This document shows, piece by piece, positions 24,132-32,878 of a stretch of DNA of 64,000 nucleotides; the first letter of the stretch is position 1, and each line of letters starts with the position of its first letter. The notes beneath the pieces are model-generated. The model was not told the origin of the DNA and did no database searches. It saw nothing but the letters and a program-made list of their open reading frames with translations. The stretch is taken from positions 62,001-126,000 of the forward strand of contig NZ_JAPZTZ010000016.1 in assembly GCF_027532945.1 (NCBI RefSeq). The letters are read 5' to 3'. Made by a program: the position numbers and the translations under genes. The DNA is from Phreatobacter sp. (GTDB taxonomy: Bacteria > Pseudomonadota > Alphaproteobacteria > Rhizobiales > Phreatobacteraceae).

Positions 24132-25160
24132 ATGAAGCGAATCGTATCGACTCTCGCGCTCGGAGCCGCGCTGGGCCTCGGGGCCACGGCTGCGCTGGCC
24201 CAGGCGCCGTCGACGACCCTCCGCAACATCCAGAACAAGGGCTTCGTCCAGTGCGGCGTGAGCCAGGGTCTCGCCGGCTTCTCGCAGCCGGACAGCGCCG
24301 GCAACTGGACCGGCCTCGACGTCGATTTCTGCCGCGCGCTTGCGGCGGCGATCTTCAATGACCCCTCGAAGGTGCGCTTCTCGCCGCTTTCGGCGAAGGA
24401 CCGCTTCACCGCCCTGCAGTCCGGCGAGGTCGACGTGCTCTCGCGGAACTCCACCTGGACCATCCAGCGCGACACGTCACTCGGCCTGAACTTCGCAGGC
24501 ATCAACTACTATGACGGCCAGGGCTTCCTGGTCCGCAAGTCGCTCAACGTGAAGAGCGCCCGCGAGCTGTCGGGTGCTTCGGTCTGCGTGCAGACCGGCA
24601 CCACCACCGAGCTGAACGTCGCCGACTTCTTCCGGACCAACAACCTGAAGTTTGAGCCGGTCGTGTTCGCCACGGCCGACGAGACGATCAAGGCCTATGA
24701 TGCCGGCCGCTGCGACGTGTTCACCACCGACGCTTCGGGCCTCTATGCCGAGCGCGTGAAGCTCGCCAAGCCCGACGACCACATGGTGCTGCCGGAGATC
24801 ATCTCGAAGGAGCCGCTCGGCCCGGTCGTGCGCCATGGCGATGACCAGTGGTTCGACATCGTGAAGTGGACCCATTTCGCGATGATCACCGCCGAGGAGC
24901 TCAACATCTCCAAGGCGAACCTCGACCAGATGCTGCAGTCGACCAATCCCGAGATCCGCCGCACGCTCGGCGCCGAGGGCAATTTCGGCGAGGCGCTCGG
25001 CCTCAGCCGCGACTGGGTCGTCCGCATCGTCCGCCATGTCGGCAATTATGCCGAGGTTTTCGACCGCAATGTCGGCCCCTCGACCCGCCTCGGCATCTCC
25101 CGTGGCCTCAATGCGCTGTGGAACAAGGGCGGTCTGCAGTACGCACCGCCCATCCGTTGA
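24132..25160 (+). CDS. aapJ: General L-amino-acid ABC transporter, substrate-binding protein
   Basis: 342 residues with a Sec signal (MKRIVSTLALGAALGLGATAALAQA). The mature part has VQCGVSQGLAGFSQPD, GLDVDFCRALAAAIF and RCDVFTTDASGLYAER, matching AapJ/BztA, the periplasmic receptor of the broad-specificity L-amino-acid importer. The ATG of MKRI is chosen because the signal peptide begins there; an in-frame ATG six codons upstream is less likely. First gene of the aapJQMP operon, separated from aapQ by 125 bases holding a strong hairpin. Confidence 0.95.
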   Translation: MKRIVSTLALGAALGLGATAALAQAPSTTLRNIQNKGFVQCGVSQGLAGFSQPDSAGNWTGLDVDFCRALAAAIFNDPSKVRFSPLSAKDRFTALQSGEVDVLSRNSTWTIQRDTSLGLNFAGINYYDGQGFLVRKSLNVKSARELSGASVCVQTGTTTELNVADFFRTNNLKFEPVVFATADETIKAYDAGRCDVFTTDASGLYAERVKLAKPDDHMVLPEIISKEPLGPVVRHGDDQWFDIVKWTHFAMITAEELNISKANLDQMLQSTNPEIRRTLGAEGNFGEALGLSRDWVVRIVRHVGNYAEVFDRNVGPSTRLGISRGLNALWNKGGLQYAPPIR

Positions 25161-25199
25161 GCGCGCCTAATTAATCAGCGATAAGCGCTGGACAGCATC

Positions 25200-25228
25200 G
25201 CCGTTCCGGGTCCACGATCCGGAACGGC
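25200..25228 (+). repeat. Intercistronic hairpin between aapJ and aapQ
   Basis: GCCGTTCCGG pairs perfectly with CCGGAACGGC across a 9-base loop. No U-run follows. Hairpins at this position in binding-protein transporter operons commonly stabilise the upstream mRNA and partly reduce read-through, raising binding protein over permease. Function here is inferred. Confidence 0.65.
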
Positions 25229-25285
25229 AATCGGTGCAGACAACCGCCCTCCATCGAGGGGGCACGCACCGGACCAGAGCAGGGG

Positions 25286-26488
25286 ATGGCGATCATGACG
25301 GACGGCACGGTGCCGGCTCGTGGGACCAGTGCGACCAAGGTGGCGTTCTTCAACGACCCAAAGGTCAGAAGCCTCATCTTCCAGGGGCTCGCCCTCGCAC
25401 TGCTGGTCTTCGTCATTTACTCGGCGGTCTCGAACGCCGTCACCAACCTCTCCAACCAGCGGATCGCCGCCGGTTTCGGGTTCCTCGACCAGACCGCCGG
25501 CTTCGGAATCTCGCAGACGCCGATCGCCTGGTCCGAGTCGATGTCCTATGGCCGGGCCTTCGTCATCGGCCTGTTGAACACGCTGCTGGTGGCGGTGGTC
25601 GGCATCTTCTTCGCCACCATTCTCGGCTTCATCGTCGGCGTGTCCCGGCTGTCGCCGAACTGGGTGATCTCCAAGATCGCCTATTGGTATGTCGAGATCA
25701 TCCGCAACCTGCCGCTGCTCTTCCAGATCCTGTTCTGGTATCTGGCGGTGCTCGCGGCCATGCCGACGCCACGCAATTCCTACTCGCTTTTCGGCCTGTT
25801 CTTCGCCAACCAGCGCGGCATCACCGTACCCAAGCCGATCTTCGAGGCCGGGTCAGGCGCCATCGGCATCGCTCTGATCGTCGGCATCATTGCCGCCTTC
25901 GCGGTGCGCAGCTGGGCGCGCAAGCGTCAGGCCGCCACCGGCCAGCAGTTCCCGGTCGTGTCGACCATGATCGGGCTGATCTTCGGCCTGCCGATCCTCG
26001 CCTATCTCGCCTCGGGCATGCCGGTTTCCTTCGACTATGCGCAGCAGGGCCGCTTCAACCTCGCCGGCGGCATGACGCTGATCCCGGAATTCGTCGCCCT
26101 GACCCTCGCCCTCGTCGCCTATACCGCGGCCTTCATCGGCGAGATCGTGCGCGCCGGCATCCAGGCGGTGAGCCACGGCCAGACCGAGGCGGGCCGTTCG
26201 CTCGGCCTCGCCGAGGGCCGCATCCTCAACCTCATCGTCATCCCGCAGGCGTTGCGGGTGATCATCCCGCCGCTGACCAGCCAGTACCTGAACCTCGCCA
26301 AGAACTCCTCGCTCGCGGTCGGCATCGGCTATCCCGACATGGTCTCGGTCGGCGGCACGATCCTCAACCAGACCGGCCAGGCCATCGAGATCATCGCGAT
26401 GTGGATGGGCTGTTACCTTACCATCTCCATCGTCACGTCGATCTTCATGAACTGGTACAACGCGCGCATCGCGCTGGTGGAACGCTGA
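25286..26488 (+). CDS. aapQ: General L-amino-acid ABC transporter, permease
   Basis: 400 residues with about eight membrane segments. The permease EAA loop is EIVRAGIQAVSHGQTEAGRSLGLAEGRIL, and YVEIIRNLPLLFQILFWY is typical of polar amino-acid permeases. The long insertion between early and late membrane segments is characteristic of AapQ/BztB. It pairs with AapM in the inner membrane. 11 bases separate it from aapM. Confidence 0.95.
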   Translation: MAIMTDGTVPARGTSATKVAFFNDPKVRSLIFQGLALALLVFVIYSAVSNAVTNLSNQRIAAGFGFLDQTAGFGISQTPIAWSESMSYGRAFVIGLLNTLLVAVVGIFFATILGFIVGVSRLSPNWVISKIAYWYVEIIRNLPLLFQILFWYLAVLAAMPTPRNSYSLFGLFFANQRGITVPKPIFEAGSGAIGIALIVGIIAAFAVRSWARKRQAATGQQFPVVSTMIGLIFGLPILAYLASGMPVSFDYAQQGRFNLAGGMTLIPEFVALTLALVAYTAAFIGEIVRAGIQAVSHGQTEAGRSLGLAEGRILNLIVIPQALRVIIPPLTSQYLNLAKNSSLAVGIGYPDMVSVGGTILNQTGQAIEIIAMWMGCYLTISIVTSIFMNWYNARIALVER

Positions 26489-26499
26489 AGGTTCGCGCG

Positions 26500-27837
26500 A
26501 TGACCATGCCCAACGCCCCCACCGCTCCCGTCTCCTTCACCCGCGGTGAGATCCTCCAGGCAGCGCCGCCGCCGGCGAGCCTCGTCGGTCCCATCGGCTG
26601 GATGAGGGCCAACCTGTTCTCCAGCCCGCTCCAGGCGCTGCTGACGGTCGTTGGCGCCTATATCGCCTACAAGCTCGTCTGGACCTTCGTCGATTTCACG
26701 ATCATCCGCGCGGTCTGGACAGGCGCGGACCGCGACGCCTGCCTCGACGAGAAGGTCGGCCGGTCGGTCGGCGCCTGCTGGCCCTTCGTCTGGGCGAAGT
26801 TCGGCCAGTTCATGTACGGCTTCTATCCGCTGGACTCGCGCTGGCGCGTCGACCTGACCGGGATCGTCGCCATCGTCCTTTTGGTGCCGCTGCTGATCCC
26901 CTCGGTGCCCCATAAGGCGCTGAATGCGGTGCTGTTCTTCGGCGCCTTTCCGATCCTCGCCTTCAACCTTCTCTATGGCGGTTCGATCATCAATCCGTGG
27001 CTGGTCGTGCTCGGGTGGATCGCGATTGTCGCGGGCATTGGTCTGCTCGTGGCTTATCTGATGGGGCGTGCCGACGGCAGCGCCAGTGACGCCATTCTGA
27101 AATATGGCGCCGGCGCACTCGCGGTCGGCGTCGCGGCCATGGTCCTCGTGCGCTCCGGCATGTTCGCCGCACCCGCCCTCCCGGTGGTCGAGACGCGGCA
27201 GTGGGGCGGCCTGCTGGTGACGCTGGTGGTGGCCACGGTCGGCATTGTCGCGGCCCTTCCCATCGGCGTGGCCCTGGCCCTCGGCCGACGCTCGAAAATG
27301 CCGATCATCCGTTTCCTGTCGGTGGCGATCATCGAGCTGGTGCGCGGCGTGCCGCTCATCACCGTGCTGTTCTTCGCCACCTACATGCTGCCGCTGTTCC
27401 TGGAGCGTTCGCCCGACGCCATGGTGCGCGTTCTGGTCGGCGTGTCGGTCTTCTCCGGCGCCTACATGGCCGAGACGATCCGCGGCGGCCTCCAGGCGAT
27501 CCCCAAGGGCCAGTTCGAGGGCGCCATGGCGCTCGGCCTCAACTATCCGCGGATGATGGGCCTCATCGTCATGCCGCAGGCGCTGAAGCTGGTCATTCCC
27601 GGCATCGTCAACGCCTTCATCGGCCTGTTCAAGGACACGACGCTGGTCTCGATCGTCGCGATCTTCGACCTGCTCGGAGGCATGCGCGCCGGCTTCACCG
27701 ATCCGCAATGGGCGAGCCCGGTGACGCTCTACACGGGCTTCGCCTTCGCCGGCATCATCTACTTCGCCTTCTGCTACTTCATGTCACGCTATTCGATCTT
27801 CGTCGAAAATCGTCTCAATACCGGCCGCCGGCGCTGA
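26500..27837 (+). CDS. aapM: General L-amino-acid ABC transporter, permease
   Basis: 445 residues from the ATG at 26500, with AAGG upstream. The conserved C-terminal permease domain has [23 protein letters not shown] and the EAA loop [29 protein letters not shown]. The N-terminal part carries extra hydrophobic segments, making it somewhat longer than common AapM proteins (about 385). Forms the membrane channel with AapQ. Confidence 0.94.
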   Translation: MTMPNAPTAPVSFTRGEILQAAPPPASLVGPIGWMRANLFSSPLQALLTVVGAYIAYKLVWTFVDFTIIRAVWTGADRDACLDEKVGRSVGACWPFVWAKFGQFMYGFYPLDSRWRVDLTGIVAIVLLVPLLIPSVPHKALNAVLFFGAFPILAFNLLYGGSIINPWLVVLGWIAIVAGIGLLVAYLMGRADGSASDAILKYGAGALAVGVAAMVLVRSGMFAAPALPVVETRQWGGLLVTLVVATVGIVAALPIGVALALGRRSKMPIIRFLSVAIIELVRGVPLITVLFFATYMLPLFLERSPDAMVRVLVGVSVFSGAYMAETIRGGLQAIPKGQFEGAMALGLNYPRMMGLIVMPQALKLVIPGIVNAFIGLFKDTTLVSIVAIFDLLGGMRAGFTDPQWASPVTLYTGFAFAGIIYFAFCYFMSRYSIFVENRLNTGRRR

Positions 27838-27872
27838 CAGCGCGCGTCCCGTCGTTCCAACAGGAGTCCCGC

Positions 27873-28646
27873 ATGAGCAGCCAGGCCGCGGCCCGTATGC
27901 CGACCACCACCAACGAAGTCGCCGTGTCCATCACCGGCATGCACAAGTGGTACGGCGAGTTCCACGTGCTGAAGGACATCAACCTGACGGTCCATCGCGG
28001 CGAGCGCATCGTCATCTGCGGACCCTCGGGGTCCGGCAAATCGACCATGATCCGCTGCATCAACCGGCTGGAGGAGCACCAGCAGGGCAAGATCGTCGTC
28101 GACGGGATCGAGCTGACCAACGACCTCAAGAAGATCGACGAGATCCGTCGCGAGGTCGGCATGGTGTTCCAGCACTTCAACCTCTTCCCGCACCTCACCA
28201 TCCTCGAGAACTGCACTCTCGCCCCGATCTGGGTGAAGAAGATGCCGAAGAAGGAGGCCGAGGAGGTGGCGATGCACTACCTCAAGCGCGTGCGCATCCC
28301 CGAGCAGGCCAACAAATATCCCGGCCAGCTTTCGGGCGGCCAGCAGCAGCGTGTCGCCATCGCCCGGGCGCTGTGCATGAGCCCGAAGATCATGCTGTTC
28401 GACGAGCCGACCTCGGCCCTCGACCCGGAAATGGTCAAGGAGGTGCTCGACACCATGGTGGGCCTCGCCGAGGAGGGCATGACCATGCTCTGCGTCACCC
28501 ACGAGATGGGCTTCGCCCGCCAGGTGGCCAACCGCGTCATCTTCATGGACTACGGCCAGATCATCGAGATGAACGAGCCGAACGCCTTCTTCTCGAACCC
28601 GCAGCACGAGCGTACCAAGCTCTTCCTCAGCCAGATCCTGCACTGA
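27873..28646 (+). CDS. aapP: General L-amino-acid ABC transporter, ATP-binding protein
   Basis: 257 residues. Walker [10 protein letters not shown] at 50-58, the Q-loop in [14 protein letters not shown], signature LSGGQQQR at 153-160, Walker [11 protein letters not shown] and the switch histidine in CVTHEMGFA are all intact. AGGAG precedes the ATG. Energises AapQM. Last gene of the operon, followed by an intrinsic terminator. Confidence 0.96.
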   Translation: MSSQAAARMPTTTNEVAVSITGMHKWYGEFHVLKDINLTVHRGERIVICGPSGSGKSTMIRCINRLEEHQQGKIVVDGIELTNDLKKIDEIRREVGMVFQHFNLFPHLTILENCTLAPIWVKKMPKKEAEEVAMHYLKRVRIPEQANKYPGQLSGGQQQRVAIARALCMSPKIMLFDEPTSALDPEMVKEVLDTMVGLAEEGMTMLCVTHEMGFARQVANRVIFMDYGQIIEMNEPNAFFSNPQHERTKLFLSQILH

Positions 28647-28668
28647 GGGCGCGCGCCGTCCGGCTGCG

Positions 28669-28695
28669 AAAAGGGCGCCCCGCGGCGCCCTTTTT
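28669..28695 (+). terminator. Bidirectional intrinsic terminator between aapP and sseA
   Basis: An A-run and GGGCGCC are followed by a CCGC loop, the complement GGCGCCC and TTTTT. The A-run on the left gives a U-run for minus-strand transcripts too, so it can serve both aapP and sseA, which converge here. Confidence 0.9.
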
Positions 28696-28715
28696 GTTGC
28701 GATGGATGGGGTCGG

Positions 28716-29573
28716 TCAGGCCGGGCCGGTGACGACCGGGCAGTCCTCGCGGCCGCCCCATTCGCTCCAGGAGCCGTCATAGAGGCCGGCCGGCTGCTTG
28801 CCGAGGGCGTCCAGGCCGAGCCAGAGGATGCCGGCGGAGACGCCGGAGCCGCAGCTGGTGATGACCGGGCGGTCGAGATCGACGCCGGCCGAGGTGAAGG
28901 CCTCGCGGATGCGCTCCTGCGAGACGAGCCGGCCGTTCTCGACGAGGGCGGAGGAGGGCACGTTGAGGGCGCCGGGCATATGGCCGCCGCGCAGGCCCGC
29001 GCGGGGTTCGGGCGCCTCGCCGCGGAAGCGGTCGGCGGGACGGGCATCGACCACCTGCACCTTGCCGCCGGAGAGCGCCTTCTTGACGTCGCCGAGGTCG
29101 GCGACCGCACCATGGTTGCGACGGGGGGTGAAGTGGCGCGCCTCGCGCGCGCGAGCCGGGCCGCTCTCCACCGGCCGCCCTTCCGCGATCCATTTGGGCA
29201 GGCCGCCATCGAGGATGAAGACGCGCTCGGCGCCGTAGCTCCGGAACATCCACCAGACCCGCGGGGCGGAGAACAGGCCGAGCGCGTCGTAGATGATGAC
29301 CGACTTGCCGTCGCCGATGCCGAGCTTGCGGCAGGCTGCGGAGAAGACGGTGGCCGGCGGCATCATGTGCGGCAGGTCCGAGTCGGGGTCCTTGACCACA
29401 TCGATGTCGAAGCGCTGGGCGCCGGGAATATGCGCCTCGAGGAATTCGGCATCGGCGTCACGCTTCTGGGTGGGCAGGAAATAGCTGCCGTCGAGGATGA
29501 CGAGATCGGGATAGTCGAGATGCTCGGCCAGCCAGTCGGTGGAGCGCAGCCAGGGCGAGGGCAGGGTGGTCAC
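28716..29573 (-). CDS. sseA: 3-mercaptopyruvate sulfurtransferase
   Basis: 285 residues, two rhodanese domains. The inactive N-terminal domain ends with YGAERVFILDGGLPKW; the C-terminal domain carries the catalytic cysteine C241 in CGSGVSA, the form found in mercaptopyruvate sulfurtransferases (rhodaneses have CRxGxT). It transfers sulfur from 3-mercaptopyruvate to thiol acceptors. It follows alaX by 12 bases in an operon headed by cysteine synthase, which fits cysteine-derived sulfur handling. Confidence 0.9.
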   Translation of the reverse strand: MTTLPSPWLRSTDWLAEHLDYPDLVILDGSYFLPTQKRDADAEFLEAHIPGAQRFDIDVVKDPDSDLPHMMPPATVFSAACRKLGIGDGKSVIIYDALGLFSAPRVWWMFRSYGAERVFILDGGLPKWIAEGRPVESGPARAREARHFTPRRNHGAVADLGDVKKALSGGKVQVVDARPADRFRGEAPEPRAGLRGGHMPGALNVPSSALVENGRLVSQERIREAFTSAGVDLDRPVITSCGSGVSAGILWLGLDALGKQPAGLYDGSWSEWGGREDCPVVTGPA

Positions 29574-29585
29574 GGGCAGTCCTCC

Positions 29586-30305
29586 TCAGGCGAACACGAC
29601 GCGCACGCGCCGGTTCTGCTTGCCTTTTTTCTCAATCGCCGAGACGGTCATGGGGCCGATCTCGCCGGTGCGGCGTACATGGGTGCCGCCGCAAGGCTGC
29701 AGGTCGAGGCCGGCGATCTCCACCAGCCGCACCTGGCCGGAGCCCATGGGCGGCTTGACGCTCATGGTTTTGACGAGGCCCGGATTGGCCTCGAGCTCGG
29801 CATCGGTGATCCAGCGCTCGGTCACGGCGGCGTCGGTGGCGATGAGCTCGTTGAGCTTCGCCGTGATCGCGTCCTTGTCTAGCCCGGCCTCGGGAATGTC
29901 GAAGTCGAGCCGGCTCTCGTCCGTGCCGATGGAGCCGCCCGTCACGGGGTAGGGCAGGGCGACGGACAGGAGGTGCAGGCCGGTATGCATCCGCATCCGC
30001 TTGTGACGGGTCGGCCAGTCGATCCGGGCCAGCACGGTCGCTCCGACAGCCGGTGGCGTCGCGCCCGGCGCCAGGACGTGGAGGATGTCACTCTTCGTCG
30101 CGCCATAGACCGCGGTCGCGACGGGGATCTCCACATCGCCGGCACGGAGCAGGCCGGCATCGCCGGGCTGGCCGCCGCCGGTCGGATAGAAGACGGTGCG
30201 GTCGAGGCCCACGGCGACATTGCCGTCCTTCTCGGTGACCTCGATGACGGTCGCCTCGCATTCGACGAGATAGGCGTCGTCGCGGAACAGGAAGAGGGTC
30301 GGCAT
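29586..30305 (-). CDS. alaX: Alanyl-tRNA editing protein (AlaX type)
   Basis: 239 residues. The stand-alone editing domain is complete: RTVFYPTGGGQPGD, the zinc ligands H107 and H111 in HTGLH, and C205 with H209 in CGGTH. It hydrolyses wrongly charged Ser- or Gly-tRNA-Ala in trans. The ATG overlaps the cysK stop by one base (TGATG), so the two are translationally coupled. Placement between cysteine synthase and mercaptopyruvate sulfurtransferase is notable: serine is cysteine's precursor and the misacylating amino acid that AlaX clears. Confidence 0.9.
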   Translation of the reverse strand: MPTLFLFRDDAYLVECEATVIEVTEKDGNVAVGLDRTVFYPTGGGQPGDAGLLRAGDVEIPVATAVYGATKSDILHVLAPGATPPAVGATVLARIDWPTRHKRMRMHTGLHLLSVALPYPVTGGSIGTDESRLDFDIPEAGLDKDAITAKLNELIATDAAVTERWITDAELEANPGLVKTMSVKPPMGSGQVRLVEIAGLDLQPCGGTHVRRTGEIGPMTVSAIEKKGKQNRRVRVVFA

Positions 30306-31345
30306 CAGGTCACCGGAACGAGGTCGACGAGCGGCTGGGGCGCACGCTCCAGCCAATGGGGGACCGGCAGGCCGCGACTGCGCAGGAAGGCCGGATCGTA
30401 GATTTTCGACGCGTAACGGAAGCCGTAGTCGCAGAGGATCGTCACGATCGTGTGCCCAGGCCCCAGATGGCGGGCGAGACGGATGGCCCCCGCGACGTTG
30501 ATGCCGCTCGACGGGCCAACGCAGAGACCCTCGTGTTCGAGCAGGTCGAACATGACCGGGATCGCCTCCTCATCCGGGATCTGGAAGGCGATGTCGACGG
30601 GCGCGCCCTCGATGTTCTTCGTCACCCGGCCCTGACCGATGCCCTCGGTGATCGAGGAGCCGCTGGCCTCCAGCTTGCCGTGAGTGAACCAGGAATACAT
30701 TGCCGCGCCCATCGGGTCGGCAAGGCCGATGGTGACGGAGGGCGATTTCTCCTTCAGCGCCATGGCGATGCCAGCGAGCGTTCCGCCCGAACCGATGGCG
30801 CAGATGAAGCCGTCGATCTTGCCTCCCGTGTCGCGCCAGATCTCCGGTCCCGTCGTCTCGATATGGGCCTGGCGATTGGCGACATTGTCGAACTGGTTGG
30901 CCCAGAAGGCGCCGTTCGGGTTCTCGCGGGCAAGGCGCGCCGCGGTGCGCTCGGAAACGCGGACAAAATTGTTCGGGTTGGAATAGGGCGCCGCGGGAAC
31001 CTCGATGAGGCTCGCACCGAGCTGGCGCAGCGTGTCCTTCTTCTCCTTCGACTGGGTCTCGGGAATGACGATGACGCATTCGAGGCCGAGCGCCCGGCCG
31101 ACCATGGCAAGGCCGATGCCGGTATTGCCCGCCGTGCCCTCGACAATGGTGCCGCCGGAGCGGACGAGGCCCTTGGCCATGGCGTCGCGCACGAGATAGA
31201 GCGCCGCGCGATCCTTCACGGACTGGCCGGGATTCATGAACTCGGCCTTGCCGAGGATGGTGCAGCCCGTCGCCTCGCTGGCGCGTTCCAGCCTGATGAG
31301 CGGCGTGTTGCCGATGGCCGCGACGACGTTTGGATGAATGGTCAT
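30305..31345 (-). CDS. cysK: Cysteine synthase (O-acetylserine sulfhydrylase)
   Basis: 346 residues, the longer form common in alphaproteobacteria. The PLP lysine is K44 in NPGQSVKDR, the phosphate and substrate loop is TAGNTG at 71-76, and GSGGTLAG lies in the C-terminal half. It condenses O-acetylserine with sulfide to cysteine. The ATG at 31345 is chosen because family homology begins at TIHPNVVAAIGNTPL. Operon cysK-alaX-sseA. Confidence 0.88.
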   Translation of the reverse strand: MTIHPNVVAAIGNTPLIRLERASEATGCTILGKAEFMNPGQSVKDRAALYLVRDAMAKGLVRSGGTIVEGTAGNTGIGLAMVGRALGLECVIVIPETQSKEKKDTLRQLGASLIEVPAAPYSNPNNFVRVSERTAARLARENPNGAFWANQFDNVANRQAHIETTGPEIWRDTGGKIDGFICAIGSGGTLAGIAMALKEKSPSVTIGLADPMGAAMYSWFTHGKLEASGSSITEGIGQGRVTKNIEGAPVDIAFQIPDEEAIPVMFDLLEHEGLCVGPSSGINVAGAIRLARHLGPGHTIVTILCDYGFRYASKIYDPAFLRSRGLPVPHWLERAPQPLVDLVPVT

Positions 31346-31432
31346 GCTCGCGACGGGGTGCGCGTGGATGGGACCGCGGACGCTATCCGAGGCCCGATCC
31401 GCGCTCAACCCCGCCAAGTGTCGTGCGGGAGG

Positions 31433-32686
31433 TCAGGCGCGGCGATAGACCATCTGCCGCACATCGATGCCGCCGGTGTTGAAGCCCGCCTCGCAATAGA
31501 AGAGGTAATAGAGCCACATGCGCTGGAATCGCTCGTCGAAACCGAGCGGTGCGAGGGACGACCAGGAGGCGGTGAACCGGTCGGCCCAGTCGTGGAGCGT
31601 GCGGGCATAGTCGCGACCGAATCCGAGGTCGGTGTCGAGTGTGAGCCCGCTGGCGCGCGGCAGGTCGCGCATGTGGGTCGGCGTCGGCAGCATCCCACCG
31701 GGGAAGATATAGGCCCGGATGAAGTCGATCTCGCGCTCGTAGCCTTCCCAATAGGCCTCGTCGATGGTGATGACCTGCAGGCCGGCGCGGCCGCCGGGAG
31801 CAAGGCAGGCAGCGATACGATCGAAATAGGTCGGCCAGAATTCCTTGCCGACCGCCTCGAACATCTCGATGGACGCCACCGCGTCGTAGCGGCCGGTCTC
31901 GTCGCGATAATCCTGCAGCTTGATGGTGACGCGGTCGGAGAGGCCCGCGCGGGCCATCCGCTCGGTAGCGTAGTCGAACTGCTCCTGCGACAGGGTCAGG
32001 CCGGTCACCCTCGCGCCGAACTCCCTGGCGGCGACCTCGGCGAAGCCACCCCAGCCGCAACCGATCTCCAGCACGTGGTCGCCGGGCTTCAGGGCGAGTT
32101 CGCCGGCGAGGCGGCGATATTTGGCAAGCTGGGCCTCCTCGAGCGTCTCGGTCCCGGTTGCGAACAGCGCCGAGGAATAGGTCATGCTCGGGTCGAGCCA
32201 GGCGCGATAGAAGGCGTTGCCGAGGTCGTAATGGGCGGCGATGTTGCGCCGGGCCTGGGTGCGGGTGTTGCGATTGCGCCAGTGGCGCAACTGGTGCAGC
32301 AGACGCGCCAGCGGGTTGTAGCGCGTCAGGTTGCGCACCGCGTGCATGTTGACCGCGAAGAAGTTTAGGAAGCCCGAGAGATCAGGCGTGTCCCATTCAC
32401 GGCGTATGAACGCCTCGGCAAAGCCGAGGTCACCGTCGAGGATCAGGCGCCGGGCGAAGCCGAAATCGTTGACGATCATCTCCGCCTGCGGACCGGGCTC
32501 GGTGCCGCGGAAGAGCAGGCGCCGCCTGTCGGGCAGTTGCATGGTGAGCTGGCCGTAGCGGATGGCGAGGGGATAGCCGAGCGCAAGGCGCAGGAGCGAT
32601 GGCAGGCCGGCGGTCGCACGGCGCAGCGTGTCGCGCGTCACCTCAATCGTGTCGGCGAAGGAATGGCGTTGGTCTGTAATGCTCAT
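31433..32686 (-). CDS. cfa: Cyclopropane-fatty-acyl-phospholipid synthase
   Basis: 417 residues from the ATG at 32686, preceded by GGAGG; an in-frame GTG at 32719 is the alternative. The SAM-binding motif VLEIGCGWGG is at 205-214, AAHYDLGNAFYRAWLD precedes it, and SIEMFEAVG and EAGFNTGGIDV are typical of the family. It methylenates unsaturated acyl chains of membrane phospholipids, usually in stationary phase or acid stress. It sits 87 bases upstream of cysK on the same strand. Confidence 0.9.
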   Translation of the reverse strand: MSITDQRHSFADTIEVTRDTLRRATAGLPSLLRLALGYPLAIRYGQLTMQLPDRRRLLFRGTEPGPQAEMIVNDFGFARRLILDGDLGFAEAFIRREWDTPDLSGFLNFFAVNMHAVRNLTRYNPLARLLHQLRHWRNRNTRTQARRNIAAHYDLGNAFYRAWLDPSMTYSSALFATGTETLEEAQLAKYRRLAGELALKPGDHVLEIGCGWGGFAEVAAREFGARVTGLTLSQEQFDYATERMARAGLSDRVTIKLQDYRDETGRYDAVASIEMFEAVGKEFWPTYFDRIAACLAPGGRAGLQVITIDEAYWEGYEREIDFIRAYIFPGGMLPTPTHMRDLPRASGLTLDTDLGFGRDYARTLHDWADRFTASWSSLAPLGFDERFQRMWLYYLFYCEAGFNTGGIDVRQMVYRRA

Positions 32687-32878
32687 CGAGACGGCGCCTC
32701 CGGATGTGACGGACCCCACGGCGCGCTCAGGGTCGCCGCGACCGAGCGGTCCGTCTTCCCGGTTTCGGGTCGCGCCGGGTGACGCTTCGCAGCCGAGGTC
32801 GCCCTCCGGCGCATGGGGCAGTCTAGGCCAGTTGAAAAATCCATCAATGCCTCAGGTGGTTCCCGGTCGGGGTGCAGG

